Of a DNA stretch of 24,207 bases, positions 7,313-14,510 are shown one piece after another. How positions within the stretch are numbered: the stretch's first letter is position 1; every line of letters starts with the position of its first letter. Below the pieces are notes generated by a model. That model worked only from the letters and a program-made list of their open reading frames with translations, did not search any database and was not told the DNA's origin. The DNA lies in contig CAZNDH010000027.1 in the NCBI GenBank assembly GCA_964571765.1, positions 1 to 24,207 on the forward strand, given 5' to 3'. The stretch is from ZC4RG35 sp964571765 (GTDB lineage: Bacteria > Actinomycetota > Acidimicrobiia > Spongiisociales > ZC4RG35). Position numbers and translations under genes: made by a program.

Positions 7313-7640
7313 GCCCCGCCGACCTTGCCGTGATCGTCTGGCCAAGGAGTCAAAGACTCTCAAATGACGGATCTCATCCGGATCCGCGGCCAGGTGGCGA
7401 ATACGCGAGCGCTCCTTCTCGGATTCAGCAGAACCCCGGTCGACGAAAACGTTGGGAAGCCGGTTGCCGGCGATGTCGAGCGCCGGGTCGACCAGCAGTT
7501 CCCTCTTCAAGATGTAGCGGAGTCTGATCCCGGTGGGTCTCGAGGATGAGTGCGGGGAGAGTCACGGTGACCCGCAGGAAGAGCAGGATCACCGTGGGGA
7601 CGGTGATCAGGCGTCGCTTCAAGCGAGGCTCGAGGCTCAC
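7313..7640 (-). pseudogene. Decayed PlsC-type acyltransferase (frameshift plus internal and 3' loss)
   Basis: From GTG 7640, overlapping the oxygenase stop as GTGA, the reverse strand encodes a basic start and a membrane helix (RLKRRLITVPTVILLFL), running to ETHRDQ. After a one-base frame change near 7520-7526 it continues as LRYILKRELLVDPALDIAG, NRLPNVFVDRGSAESEKE and RHLAADPDE, then loses likeness. In actinobacterial 1-acyl-glycerol-3-phosphate acyltransferase-like proteins the LRYxLKxELLxDPxLDxxGNRLPNxFVxR segment lies well after the catalytic HX4D and just before the EGTR motif. About 100 codons including HX4D and the whole EGTR end are missing, so no activity is possible. The 3' limit is approximate. 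It explains most of the stretch between 7304 and 7640. Confidence 0.65.
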
Positions 7641-8569
7641 ATCCGGGTCAACGGATCCTGGCGGAAGATCCCTGGCGGCACCGGCGCCCCCACCCGGAGC
7701 AGGGCGAGATGCCACGAAGGTGAGTATCCGAGCGCCCAACGCAGGGAAGCCACGGCAGCCTTCCCCACGGCGACAGCTCCCCGCTGGCTTCTCAGCCCCA
7801 GAATCGCTCGGATGCGGGGTGGGATCGTGGGCAACGCCGATCGGAGGAGCATTTGGTACCCCAGCTTGATGCCGCTCTCGAGTGGCGGATCGGTGAGGAA
7901 GTCGACTGCGTCTCTCATCTCTGGCGAGGGACCGATGTCGGGATGTTCCGCCAGCCAGTGCGCCAGACCCCCGGCGGTGGTGGGCATCGGATCGGCGCCG
8001 AGCAAGGCCCCGACCCTCGTCTGCTCGATGACGAACCGATCGGCGTCGGCTTCGCCGATTGGGTGGGCTCCGTAGAACTGATTGGCGGTGAGGAAGGAGT
8101 CGGTTAGAGCGTTGTGTACCCAAGCCGAAAAGCCCGGGTCGGCAGCGTCGTAGGGGATGCCCCGAGAGGAGACACCCACTACCAGGCGATGGATTCGCCG
8201 CACGGTGGCCACCGCCGCTTCGACCTCGGGGATGGCGCCGTAGGTGGTGGCGGTGACATAGGCTGAGGTTCGGGAGAGCCTTCCCAGCGGATCCTGGCGG
8301 TATCGAGAGTGGTCGCCCACACCTGCGACGACCTCGGGGTGAGCTGCCTGGATGAGGAGCCCTCTGATACCACCAACCAGGGTCGCGATATCTCCCATCA
8401 GCGGCCATGACACCGACTCTGGGCCGAGCAATCCGGCATCGCCAGTGTGCTGCAGCGTCGATGCCAGGGGATACGGGGCGTGGGCGAAAGGGCCGGTGGC
8501 GGCCCGGGTTATGCGGCGGCGAAGTTCGTCGACCAGCCGTTCACCGGAGCGGATCACCGGGGAAACCAT
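7637..8569 (-). CDS. MpaB-like oxygenase (DUF2236/latex-clearing-protein-related)
   Basis: A 310-residue protein with the hallmark GGIRGLLIQAAHPEVVAGVGDHS block (residues 66-88), then DPLGRLSRTSAYV and a TYG turn (92-111), and downstream VRRIHRLVVG and AWVHNALTDSFL. His77, His87, His127 and His152 are candidates for haem or metal contacts. The family (MpaB of mycophenolate synthesis, rubber oxygenase Lcp) uses a b-type haem to oxidise hydrophobic substrates. Here the substrate is unknown. No signal peptide is evident. ATG 8569 lies 3 nt after the anti-sigma-factor stop, and the gene's own stop overlaps the start of the decayed acyltransferase, so the three formed one transcription unit. Confidence 0.85.
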   Translation of the reverse strand: MVSPVIRSGERLVDELRRRITRAATGPFAHAPYPLASTLQHTGDAGLLGPESVSWPLMGDIATLVGGIRGLLIQAAHPEVVAGVGDHSRYRQDPLGRLSRTSAYVTATTYGAIPEVEAAVATVRRIHRLVVGVSSRGIPYDAADPGFSAWVHNALTDSFLTANQFYGAHPIGEADADRFVIEQTRVGALLGADPMPTTAGGLAHWLAEHPDIGPSPEMRDAVDFLTDPPLESGIKLGYQMLLRSALPTIPPRIRAILGLRSQRGAVAVGKAAVASLRWALGYSPSWHLALLRVGAPVPPGIFRQDPLTRM

Positions 8570-8572
8570 GGC

Positions 8573-9019
8573 TCACACGTCCGTTATCACCGAGACCACG
8601 TCGCCTTCGCTGGCGGTGACCCCACCGGCGACCTCCCTGGTCAAGGCGAATCCGCTGACCGACCCGGTCCAGGTGAAGGTGGCCGGCTTTGGCCTATGGG
8701 CCAGCACCCCGGCGGAAATCACGACTCCTCCGTCGTTTGTCACCCACAACTGGTCCCGTGTCGGGTCGAGGGTCACCACCTGTGCCTCCTCATCGTGCCG
8801 GGAGTCGAATCCGTCGATCTGCTCCCCTATGCGGTCCCATGCGGAAGCCGGAGCCGGAGCGTCGGGAACGAGCGCGGCAGCGATCCTACGCGCCACGTCG
8901 AGCTCGAGCCGGCACACCCCACAGGTCTCCAGGTGGTCTTCGAGGACGGTCAGCTGATGGCTCTCGAGGGCATCGAGGGCATCGAGGGCATACTGCGGTA
9001 CCAGCGCGCTCAAGCTCAT
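8573..9019 (-). CDS. RskA-like anti-sigma factor without transmembrane helix
   Basis: A 148-residue protein. The N-terminus has SALVPQYALDALDALE and then DHLETCGVCRLEL, giving the HX3CXXC zinc motif of ZAS anti-sigma domains (His29, Cys33, Cys36). A linker is followed by RDQLWVTNDGGVVISAG and GFALTREVAGGVTAS (88-136), which resemble the C-terminal RskA domain. RskA proteins normally have a membrane helix between these parts; none is present. No sigma-factor gene lies beside it in the window. ATG 9019 is chosen at the domain start, but the frame stays open upstream with strongly G/C third positions, so a start near GTG 9106 is possible. MpaB follows after 3 nt. Confidence 0.75.
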   Translation of the reverse strand: MSLSALVPQYALDALDALESHQLTVLEDHLETCGVCRLELDVARRIAAALVPDAPAPASAWDRIGEQIDGFDSRHDEEAQVVTLDPTRDQLWVTNDGGVVISAGVLAHRPKPATFTWTGSVSGFALTREVAGGVTASEGDVVSVITDV

Positions 9020-9226
9020 GACAACTATCGGACGGCCTCTGCCGGGCTCCTCACGGAGCACGCTCCAGACGCTGGTCTTGACCACGTCGGCGACCTCGTT
9101 CGACACCGTCTCCAACGCGTCACGGTCGCTCTCCGCCCCCTGACCAGGTCGGCATGGCGCCGACGTGCGAGGTGCCGGCCGAAAGCCCCCCCTCGGGGCC
9201 AAGGGCACGCCTCCGCGACGTTGTCT

Positions 9227-9253
9227 CATCATCCGAAAACCTTTCGGATGATG
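9227..9253. terminator. Perfect 12-bp inverted repeat
   Basis: CATCATCCGAAA (9227-9238) and TTTCGGATGATG (9242-9253) are exact reverse complements with a 3-nt loop. It lies about 55 nt beyond the stop of the basic small-protein gene (reverse strand) and upstream of the anti-sigma gene. It has no T-tract. It may terminate the RRM operon or serve as an operator for the anti-sigma/oxygenase unit. Confidence 0.45.
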
Positions 9254-9308
9254 TTCGTAACGGCCACGCCGGGCAGATGGTGACGAGCCCGCCCCTTGGC
9301 GGTTCGAT

Positions 9309-9563
9309 TCAGTCGGGTTCCAGGCCTAATTCCTCGAAGATGCGCCGACGCTCCTCCTGATAGGCCATTTCGGAGATCCGGTCGGCCGCGTAGCTCTCGC
9401 TGAGACGGGCGAACTGGTCCATGAGCGCCGTTTCGTCGACCTCGGGCTTATCCGCAGCCTCGGCCTGACGCGCCCGCTGCTTCTCCCGCTTGGCCTCTTG
9501 CTTCTCCAGCCGGGCGCGCTCCCGGTTGCGCTTGGCCATCGCCTCGCCGCCCGGTCGGGCCAC
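9309..9563 (-). CDS. Basic small protein with SHOCT-like C-terminus
   Basis: A protein of 84 residues (76 from the internal ATG 9539). From residue 9 it reads MAKRNRERARLEKQEAKREK, a highly charged Lys/Arg/Glu helix of about 35 residues likely to bind nucleic acid or form a coiled coil. The C-terminal ALMDQFARLSESYAADRISE, followed by a helix of the MAYQEERRRIFEELG type, has the look of a SHOCT-like helical hairpin. GTG 9563 is preferred because AGGAAGG precedes it by 7 nt, whereas ATG 9539 has GAGG only 2 nt away. It lies 28 nt downstream of the RRM gene on the same strand, so the two are probably co-transcribed and may act together on RNA; that is inference. Confidence 0.7.
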   Translation of the reverse strand: MARPGGEAMAKRNRERARLEKQEAKREKQRARQAEAADKPEVDETALMDQFARLSESYAADRISEMAYQEERRRIFEELGLEPD

Positions 9564-9591
9564 TAGGCGGCCTTCCTGTGATGCCAGGACC

Positions 9592-9846
9592 TCAGCGAGA
9601 TCGCTCCTTGGCCACGTTGACCTTGATCCGTCGGCCGTCCTGGTCGCTTCCGTCGAGGGCGTCAATCGCCTTACGGGCATCCTCGGCCGAAGCCATCTCG
9701 ACGAAACCGAAGCCTCGTGAGCGGTTGGTGTCGCGGTCGGATACCACTTGGGCACGGGTCACCTGACCATGTTTGCCGAAAAGCGTCTCCAGATCGGAGG
9801 TGGTAGTGGTGAACGAGAGATTCCCCACGTAGAGGTTGGTTGTCAT
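9592..9846 (-). CDS. RRM-domain RNA-binding protein
   Basis: An 84-residue single RNA-recognition motif. RNP2 is LYVGNL (residues 5-10) and RNP1 is RSRGFGFVEM (about 43-52), both complete with the aromatic RNA-stacking residues. There is no glycine-rich tail; the protein ends VNVAKERSR. Proteins of this size in cyanobacteria and other bacteria bind single-stranded RNA and are often cold-induced. ATG 9846 is supported by GAAGGAG 5 nt upstream. A hairpin at 9960-9976 lies in the likely leader region. The basic small-protein gene follows. Confidence 0.92.
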   Translation of the reverse strand: MTTNLYVGNLSFTTTTSDLETLFGKHGQVTRAQVVSDRDTNRSRGFGFVEMASAEDARKAIDALDGSDQDGRRIKVNVAKERSR

Positions 9847-9959
9847 TGCTGCTCCTTCGAGCTCCCGTCGACCGATTACACCTAGCGGGCGCAGGGGTCC
9901 CTTTCTGGGCCCCGACCCCAGCCACGTCCGACGGAACGACAGAAGCAGAGCAAGGCGTC

Positions 9960-9976
9960 GGGCACATCGTGTGCCC
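9960..9976. repeat. 7-bp hairpin upstream of the RRM gene
   Basis: GGGCACA and TGTGCCC flank TCG. On the reverse strand it lies about 115 nt before the RRM start, downstream of a TAGGAT -10 candidate, so it could be part of a structured 5' leader. It sits in the 226-nt intergenic gap with fabH, which holds no gene. Confidence 0.35.
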
Positions 9977-10057
9977 ATTCAGGCTCAATCCTACGCACAT
10001 TGGGGGGCTAGCACCCATCCGACCCTCGGCCCCGGCACCCGACCGGCGGCCGCGCCG

Positions 10058-10063
10058 TAATGT
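10058..10063 (+). promoter_or_regulatory. -10 box (TAATGT) of fabH, probable leaderless promoter
   Basis: TAATGT fits TANNNT and ends 9 nt before ATG 10073, with no clear Shine-Dalgarno in the 9-nt GC-rich spacer. Confidence 0.4.
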
Positions 10064-10072
10064 GCGCCGGGC

Positions 10073-11050
10073 ATGGCAACCATCGTCGGCTTCGGCGGCT
10101 ACGTGCCCGAGCGAGTGGTCACCAACGACGATTGGGCGTCGCTGGTGGACACCTCCGATGAGTGGATAACCCAGAGGACCGGCATAAAACGGCGCCGGTT
10201 TGCCGCCGCCGACGAGTCGACGATGACCCTCGCAGTGGCAGCAGCCGAGAGGGCGATCGAGGACGCCGGGATGACCGCCGGCGACCTCGACGAGATCATC
10301 TTGGCAACCGACACCCCGGAGATGCTCACCCCCGACACGGCAGCCCTGGTCCAGCACGAGTTGGGATGTCGCAGCATCCCCACCTACGACCTCGGCGGAA
10401 GCGGCTGTGCCGGGTTCGTCCAGGCGGTCGACGTCGCCGCCAGTCGCATGGCAGTGGTCTCGAAGAACATTCTGGTGATCGGGGTGGAGGTGATCACCCG
10501 GCTCATCTCCCTGGAGGATCGGGCTACCGCGGTCCTCTTCGGGGACGGCGCCGGCGCGATAGTGATGGCCCCGGATGGAGGGCGCGCCCGGGTCCTCGGT
10601 GTGGTCTCCGGGACCGATGGGGGTAAAGCCGAAATCCTCACTCTGGCCGCAGGAGGAACCCGCAACCCATTCAACGAGAGGACCTTACGCAGCGGGGAGT
10701 ACAACCGCCTGGTCATGGATGGTCAGCGGGTCTTCGTCGAGGCGGTCCGCCGGATGAGCGAGGCCTCGACCGAGGTGATCGCCCGGGTGGGGAGGACCCT
10801 GGGAGATGTGGCATTGGTCATCCCCCACCAGGCCAACCTGAGAATCATCGAAGCGGTGCGCAAGCGGCTCGGTCTCGACGAGGACCGGGTATTCGTAAAC
10901 GTCCACGAGTACGGCAACATCGGATCGGCCACCGTGCCCTTCGCCCTGTGGGAGGCGGTCGAGGGTGGGCGGATTCGACCGGGCGACCTGGTGGTACTCA
11001 CCGCTTTCGGGGCCGGCTTCCACTGGGCGGCGGCGGCACTGCAGTTCTAG
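10073..11050 (+). CDS. fabH: Beta-ketoacyl-ACP synthase III
   Basis: A 325-residue thiolase-fold condensing enzyme. The FabH triad is complete: Cys112 in GSGCAGFVQA, His252 in PHQAN, and Asn282 in EYGNIGSATVP. The N-terminus has the family's VDTSDEWITQRTGIKRRR segment. FabH condenses acetyl-CoA or another short acyl-CoA with malonyl-ACP to start fatty acid synthesis in the cytoplasm. The active-site strand reads DLGGSGCAGF rather than the commoner AACAGF, which may reflect a different primer preference. The gene stands alone, with no other fab gene nearby, so a role in a special lipid rather than bulk synthesis is possible. It converges on the response-regulator gene. Confidence 0.92.
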   Translation: MATIVGFGGYVPERVVTNDDWASLVDTSDEWITQRTGIKRRRFAAADESTMTLAVAAAERAIEDAGMTAGDLDEIILATDTPEMLTPDTAALVQHELGCRSIPTYDLGGSGCAGFVQAVDVAASRMAVVSKNILVIGVEVITRLISLEDRATAVLFGDGAGAIVMAPDGGRARVLGVVSGTDGGKAEILTLAAGGTRNPFNERTLRSGEYNRLVMDGQRVFVEAVRRMSEASTEVIARVGRTLGDVALVIPHQANLRIIEAVRKRLGLDEDRVFVNVHEYGNIGSATVPFALWEAVEGGRIRPGDLVVLTAFGAGFHWAAAALQF

Positions 11051-11068
11051 CGATTCACCGGGGCTGGC

Positions 11069-11716
11069 TCACCGGTCGTTATCGGGCCGCAGATAGCCTT
11101 CGTCGTAGGCCAAGGCGGTGAGCTCGTGTCGGCTGACCACCGAGAGCTTGTCGAAGATATGCGACATGTGATTCTCCAGGGTCTTGATCGACATCTCCAA
11201 CCTGGCGGCGGTCTCCCGGTAGGAGTAACCCCGGGCGATCAGGTTGACCACCTCCCGTTCTCTCGGGGAGAGCCGGGTCAGCGAGGCATCGGTGGTGATC
11301 CTCTCATCGATGTCGAGCAGGTACCCGGCCACGTCGGGAGATACCGGCCGGGCCCCGGCAGCAGTCTGGGCGATGAGGTCAGGCAGGTCGGTTCCTAGCG
11401 TCGACTTGGTGACGTATCCGTCGATCCCGGCCTCCATCAGCCTCATCACATCCTCTCGCGAGGTGGACACGGTCAGAGCCATGAACTTTACGTTGGGTGC
11501 CTTGGGGCGGACGGCGGCCACAACCGCCTCGCCGCCGCCGCCGGGCAGCCTGACATCGAGCACCACGACGTCGGGGCTGCGCTCCAGGATCAGCTCGACG
11601 GCGCTGTCCACGTTGTCGGCCTCACCGACCACCTCGAAGGACCCCTCGAGGATGGCACGCATGCCGGCGCGGACCACGTCGTGATCGTCGACGAGGATGA
11701 CCCGAAGCGAGCTCAA
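11069..11716 (-). CDS. NarL/LuxR-family response regulator
   Basis: A 215-residue response regulator. The receiver domain (1-120) has acidic Asp10/Asp11, phosphoacceptor Asp54 in VVLDVRLPG, Thr82 and Lys104. The C-terminal LuxR-type helix-turn-helix (about 147-205) begins LSPREREVVNLIARGYS and has recognition helix SIKTLENHMSHIFDKL. Phosphorylation by the adjacent kinase should control DNA binding; the regulon is unknown. The start is TTG 11716, overlapping the kinase stop as TTGA; no better in-frame start exists. Convergent with fabH, 18 nt apart. Confidence 0.92.
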   Translation of the reverse strand: MSSLRVILVDDHDVVRAGMRAILEGSFEVVGEADNVDSAVELILERSPDVVVLDVRLPGGGGEAVVAAVRPKAPNVKFMALTVSTSREDVMRLMEAGIDGYVTKSTLGTDLPDLIAQTAAGARPVSPDVAGYLLDIDERITTDASLTRLSPREREVVNLIARGYSYRETAARLEMSIKTLENHMSHIFDKLSVVSRHELTALAYDEGYLRPDNDR

Positions 11717-12837
11717 ACCGCCACCCTGATCATGACATCGGTGCCCCTACCTGGGTCGCCCTCCACCGAGACCTCGCCGCTCACCCCGGCGACCCGGCGA
11801 CCCAGCTTGCGAGCGATGACCTCCCGGGCCGGTTGGTCGAGGCCGATGCCGTCGTCTTTGACATGAATGACCGCGTTCCCTTCGACAGCCTCGCTGAACA
11901 GAGAGATGTGGCTCGCCCGGGAGTGCTTGGCGGCGTTGGTCATCGCCTCGCGCGCCGCTTCGATGCCCGCCTCCAGTTCGGTGGTCAGTGCCAGGTCGTC
12001 TCGGATCACTGCCTCGATCTCCACACGATGGACGTCCTCGATGTCGTCGCGCACCGCGAGCAGGGCTGCCCGGAAGCTGCGGGCGAACTCCGAGCGCCAC
12101 TCTTCGATGTTCCTCCGCAGCTCCCGTTCCTGGCGCCGGGCGAGGTACCGGGCCTGTGAGGGGTCGTCGGCGCCCATCCGGATGGCGTGGAGTGTCTGCA
12201 AGACCGAGTCGTGGAGTCTGTCGACCAGGTCGAGGCGGGCTTCGTGTACCGCTAGCGCCGCCTGCTGGGCAGCCAACGCACCCTCGGCCTTCGACCGGGC
12301 TATGTCGTACTCGCGGAGGCGGGAGAAGGTCCATCCGACGATGGTGGCCACGATGAAGAAGATCACGGTGCCAACGGCCCTCACCGCCCCGAGGTCGGCG
12401 AGGATGTGGACCGCGAACTGTTCGACGGCGAGAAGCAGGGCAGCTATCAGCGAGCCGGGCAGGCCTCCCCACAAAGCGCCGACGAACACGTAGGAGAGTG
12501 GGAGCCCCCCGTGGAACAGCTCATTGGCCTGGGCGGCTACCGACGCTCCACCGATGGCCAGCATTACCACGGTGTCGAGGAGGAACCAACCGGTCTTGTC
12601 CAACCGCAGAGGCTGTTTCCGGGCCATGTACCAGGTGAGGAAGGTCCACGCCGTGGCCAGGCCGACTGCGCCATAGACGATCTCCAGCCGCAAGGGGGGC
12701 TCGGTCTGCACTCGCAGGGTCACCGCCACCAGGAGCATCATCCACAACCAGCCGAGGAAGCGGAACACCACCACCATCCGCCGGAGGGTGGCCTCGAGCT
12801 CCGGGCTCCCACGGGTTGCGAGTCGTCCCAAGAACAT
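11713..12837 (-). CDS. Membrane sensor histidine kinase (HisKA_3 type)
   Basis: A 374-residue NarX/DesK-type kinase. Residues 22-172 form five or six transmembrane helices with almost no extracytoplasmic loop, suggesting a membrane or intramembrane signal. A coiled segment leads to RLHDSVLQTL with phosphoacceptor His209. The HATPase part has an N-box in EAMTNAAKHS (Asn301), G1 in DDGIGLD (328-334) and G2 in GRGTD (363-367). ATG 12837 is chosen over an open upstream extension to 13020 because the extension is not protein-like and a -10-like TAGGTT ends 8 nt before this ATG. It is paired with the regulator at 11069 by a TTGA overlap. Confidence 0.88.
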   Translation of the reverse strand: MFLGRLATRGSPELEATLRRMVVVFRFLGWLWMMLLVAVTLRVQTEPPLRLEIVYGAVGLATAWTFLTWYMARKQPLRLDKTGWFLLDTVVMLAIGGASVAAQANELFHGGLPLSYVFVGALWGGLPGSLIAALLLAVEQFAVHILADLGAVRAVGTVIFFIVATIVGWTFSRLREYDIARSKAEGALAAQQAALAVHEARLDLVDRLHDSVLQTLHAIRMGADDPSQARYLARRQERELRRNIEEWRSEFARSFRAALLAVRDDIEDVHRVEIEAVIRDDLALTTELEAGIEAAREAMTNAAKHSRASHISLFSEAVEGNAVIHVKDDGIGLDQPAREVIARKLGRRVAGVSGEVSVEGDPGRGTDVMIRVAV

Positions 12838-12869
12838 CGGCAGGCAACCTAGTGAATTCCTGCCTGCCG
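12838..12869 (-). promoter_or_regulatory. 9-bp dyad enclosing the kinase -10 box
   Basis: CGGCAGGCA (12838-12846) and TGCCTGCCG (12861-12869) are exact reverse complements around a 14-nt centre. The reverse-strand TAGGTT (12846-12851) lies at its edge, and the dyad abuts the kinase ATG. This would suit an operator for autoregulation, or an RNA hairpin if transcription begins upstream, for example at a TATAGA at 13000-13005. Confidence 0.45.
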
Positions 12870-13085
12870 CTGCCTGTTGAAACAGAGAAGAGGGCCGGAT
12901 CACCCGACCCTCCTCACTGTGGTCCCCGTTGTCGCTCGTGGGATGGAGTCTTCCTGAGACCCCCCAACGATGCCATCGTCGCGAAGTCTCGAAAGGGTGT
13001 CTATAGGGGTTTACCCCCATGCCAATCGGTCAAATGGTCAGCGGCGGTCTTCCGGTTCGGTGACCCCCCAAGGGACTCGTCGAGG

Positions 13086-13349
13086 TCAGATGAGAATGGT
13101 GACCAGAGGCACGGCGAGGAGGTTCACTCCGACTGTGCCCAGCGCGATCACACTCGGCTTGCGGGCGGCCCGAGCCGAGGTCGCGGCCAAGCCCACCCCG
13201 ATGCCGATAAGCAGCCAGGAGCCGGTTTGGGTCACCGCCGCCAGGAGAAGGACCATGGTGGCCATGGCCATGCCCATGGTTGCCAGGGCCAACCTGGCTG
13301 TCCTGCCCCAGGGCCGGGTCGCCCAGTTCTCTACGGCCGATGAGGTCAT
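13086..13349 (-). CDS. Small membrane protein, unknown function
   Basis: An 87-residue protein with two or three transmembrane helices: LALATMGMAMATMVLLLAAV (about 20-39), a second beginning SWLLIGIGVGLAA (about 44-58), and VIALGTVGVNLLAVPLVTIL at the C-terminus. The N-terminus is short and polar. The start ATG 13349 is supported by AGAGGAG 3 nt upstream; the longer open frame beyond it is the antisense of the peptidase gene. It is divergently arranged with the P1 peptidase gene, 54 nt apart, and may share its regulation. I recognise no family. Confidence 0.6.
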   Translation of the reverse strand: MTSSAVENWATRPWGRTARLALATMGMAMATMVLLLAAVTQTGSWLLIGIGVGLAATSARAARKPSVIALGTVGVNLLAVPLVTILI

Positions 13350-13393
13350 GACTCCTCTGGATCGGCAAACCAGGGGCGAAACTTGAATCCCGG

Positions 13394-13399
13394 TAACTT
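13394..13399 (+). promoter_or_regulatory. -10 box (TAACTT) of the P1 peptidase gene
   Basis: TAACTT fits TANNNT. It ends 4 nt before ATG 13404 and 7 nt before ATG 13407, with no Shine-Dalgarno, so leaderless translation from 13407 is the simplest reading. Confidence 0.4.
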
Positions 13400-13403
13400 C
13401 CCG

Positions 13404-14459
13404 ATGATGAGATCCAGGCTGCGCGACCTGGGAGTGGAGATCGGCAACCTGCCCACCGGTGCCGACAACGCCATCACCGATGTGCCCGGTGTCGAAGTGG
13501 GCCACGCCACCCTGGTCGCCGACGACCCGGTTGTGCTGCGTACCGGCGTGACCATGGTGGTTCCCCGGGACGAGGTGTGGACCGATTTCGTTTACGGCGC
13601 CTGGCACAGTTTCAGCGGTAACGGGGAGATGACCGGTCTCCCCTGGATCGAGGAGACCGGCCTCATCGGATCCCCGATCGGCATAACAAACACCTATCAG
13701 GTGGGCTTGGTCCGGGACTTCCTGGTCCGCAGGGCCGTCGAGCTGGGGGTCTCCGACGCCTTCCACCTCCCGGTTGTCGCCGAGACCTGGGACGGGTGGC
13801 TCAGCGACATCGACGCCTTCGGGCTCACCGAAGCTCATGCCCGCCATGCCCTGGAGTCGGCATCCTCCGGCCCGGTGGAGGAAGGTTGCGTGGGTGGGGG
13901 CACTGGGATGATCTGTCACGAGTTCAAGGGCGGGATCGGCACATCGTCCCGGGTGGTGGAGGTGGGCGACCGGTCCTACACGGTGGGGGTCCTGGTCCAG
14001 GCCAACTATGGAGGTCGGCGAGACCTCAGGGTCGACGGCATACCGGTGGGACGCATGATCGGTACCGACCGTGTTCCCTCACCGTGGGAGAAGGCGCCCA
14101 ACGGGGGCTCGATCATCGTCATCGTGGCCACCGACGCCCCACTACTCCCGGTCCAATGCCAACGCCTTGCCAAGAGGGTCCCTGTCGGGTTGGGCAGGGT
14201 CGGGGGTTACGGTCACAACTCGAGTGGTGACATCTTCCTCGCCTTCTCCACCGGCAACCATGTACCCGTCGGGGCCGATGCCCCGATCTCCTTGGAGTCC
14301 CTGCCCAACGACAGGATGGACGGGCTGTTCCACGCCACCGCCGACGCCACCGAGGAGTCGATCCTGAACGCCTTGTGCGCCGCCGAGACCACCCAGGGCA
14401 AGGATGGTCGGATGGCCCATGCCATCCCCCTCGACCTCCTCGCCGAGGTCATCGGCTGA
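13404..14459 (+). CDS. P1-family peptidase (DmpA-like aminopeptidase)
   Basis: A 351-residue member of peptidase family P1 (DmpA/BapA, beta-peptidyl or L-aminopeptidase/D-esterase). The N-terminus has NAITDVPGVEVGHATLV; residues near 165-175 read EEGCVGGGTGMICHEFKGG; and the self-processing nucleophile region is GYGHNSSGDIFLAFSTGN (about 271-288). In the family the precursor cuts itself before this Ser, giving large and small subunits with the Ser as N-terminal nucleophile; which Ser acts here is not certain. No signal peptide, so it is cytoplasmic. ATG 13404 and 13407 are adjacent; 13407 fits a leaderless start. Convergent with the oxidoreductase gene. Confidence 0.9.
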   Translation: MMRSRLRDLGVEIGNLPTGADNAITDVPGVEVGHATLVADDPVVLRTGVTMVVPRDEVWTDFVYGAWHSFSGNGEMTGLPWIEETGLIGSPIGITNTYQVGLVRDFLVRRAVELGVSDAFHLPVVAETWDGWLSDIDAFGLTEAHARHALESASSGPVEEGCVGGGTGMICHEFKGGIGTSSRVVEVGDRSYTVGVLVQANYGGRRDLRVDGIPVGRMIGTDRVPSPWEKAPNGGSIIVIVATDAPLLPVQCQRLAKRVPVGLGRVGGYGHNSSGDIFLAFSTGNHVPVGADAPISLESLPNDRMDGLFHATADATEESILNALCAAETTQGKDGRMAHAIPLDLLAEVIG

Positions 14460-14510
14460 TTCGGTCCGCCTAGCCCGCTCCGTGAGTGTCTCCGCGCCTC
14501 ACCACCGTGT

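Noticed and set aside
12838..13020. Longer N-terminus for the histidine kinase
   Set aside because: The 61 extra residues lack any helix or conserved motif, and the stretch contains a dyad and promoter-like sequences.
13000..13020. GGGG-TTTA-CCCC hairpin and TATAGA near the end of the 13086 gene
   Set aside because: A 4-bp stem is too weak for a terminator, and no suitably spaced -35 accompanies the TATAGA; kept only as a possible upstream kinase promoter.
13350..13919. Reverse-strand extension of the 13086 membrane-protein frame
   Set aside because: It is the antisense of the P1 peptidase gene; ATG 13349 has its own strong ribosome binding site.
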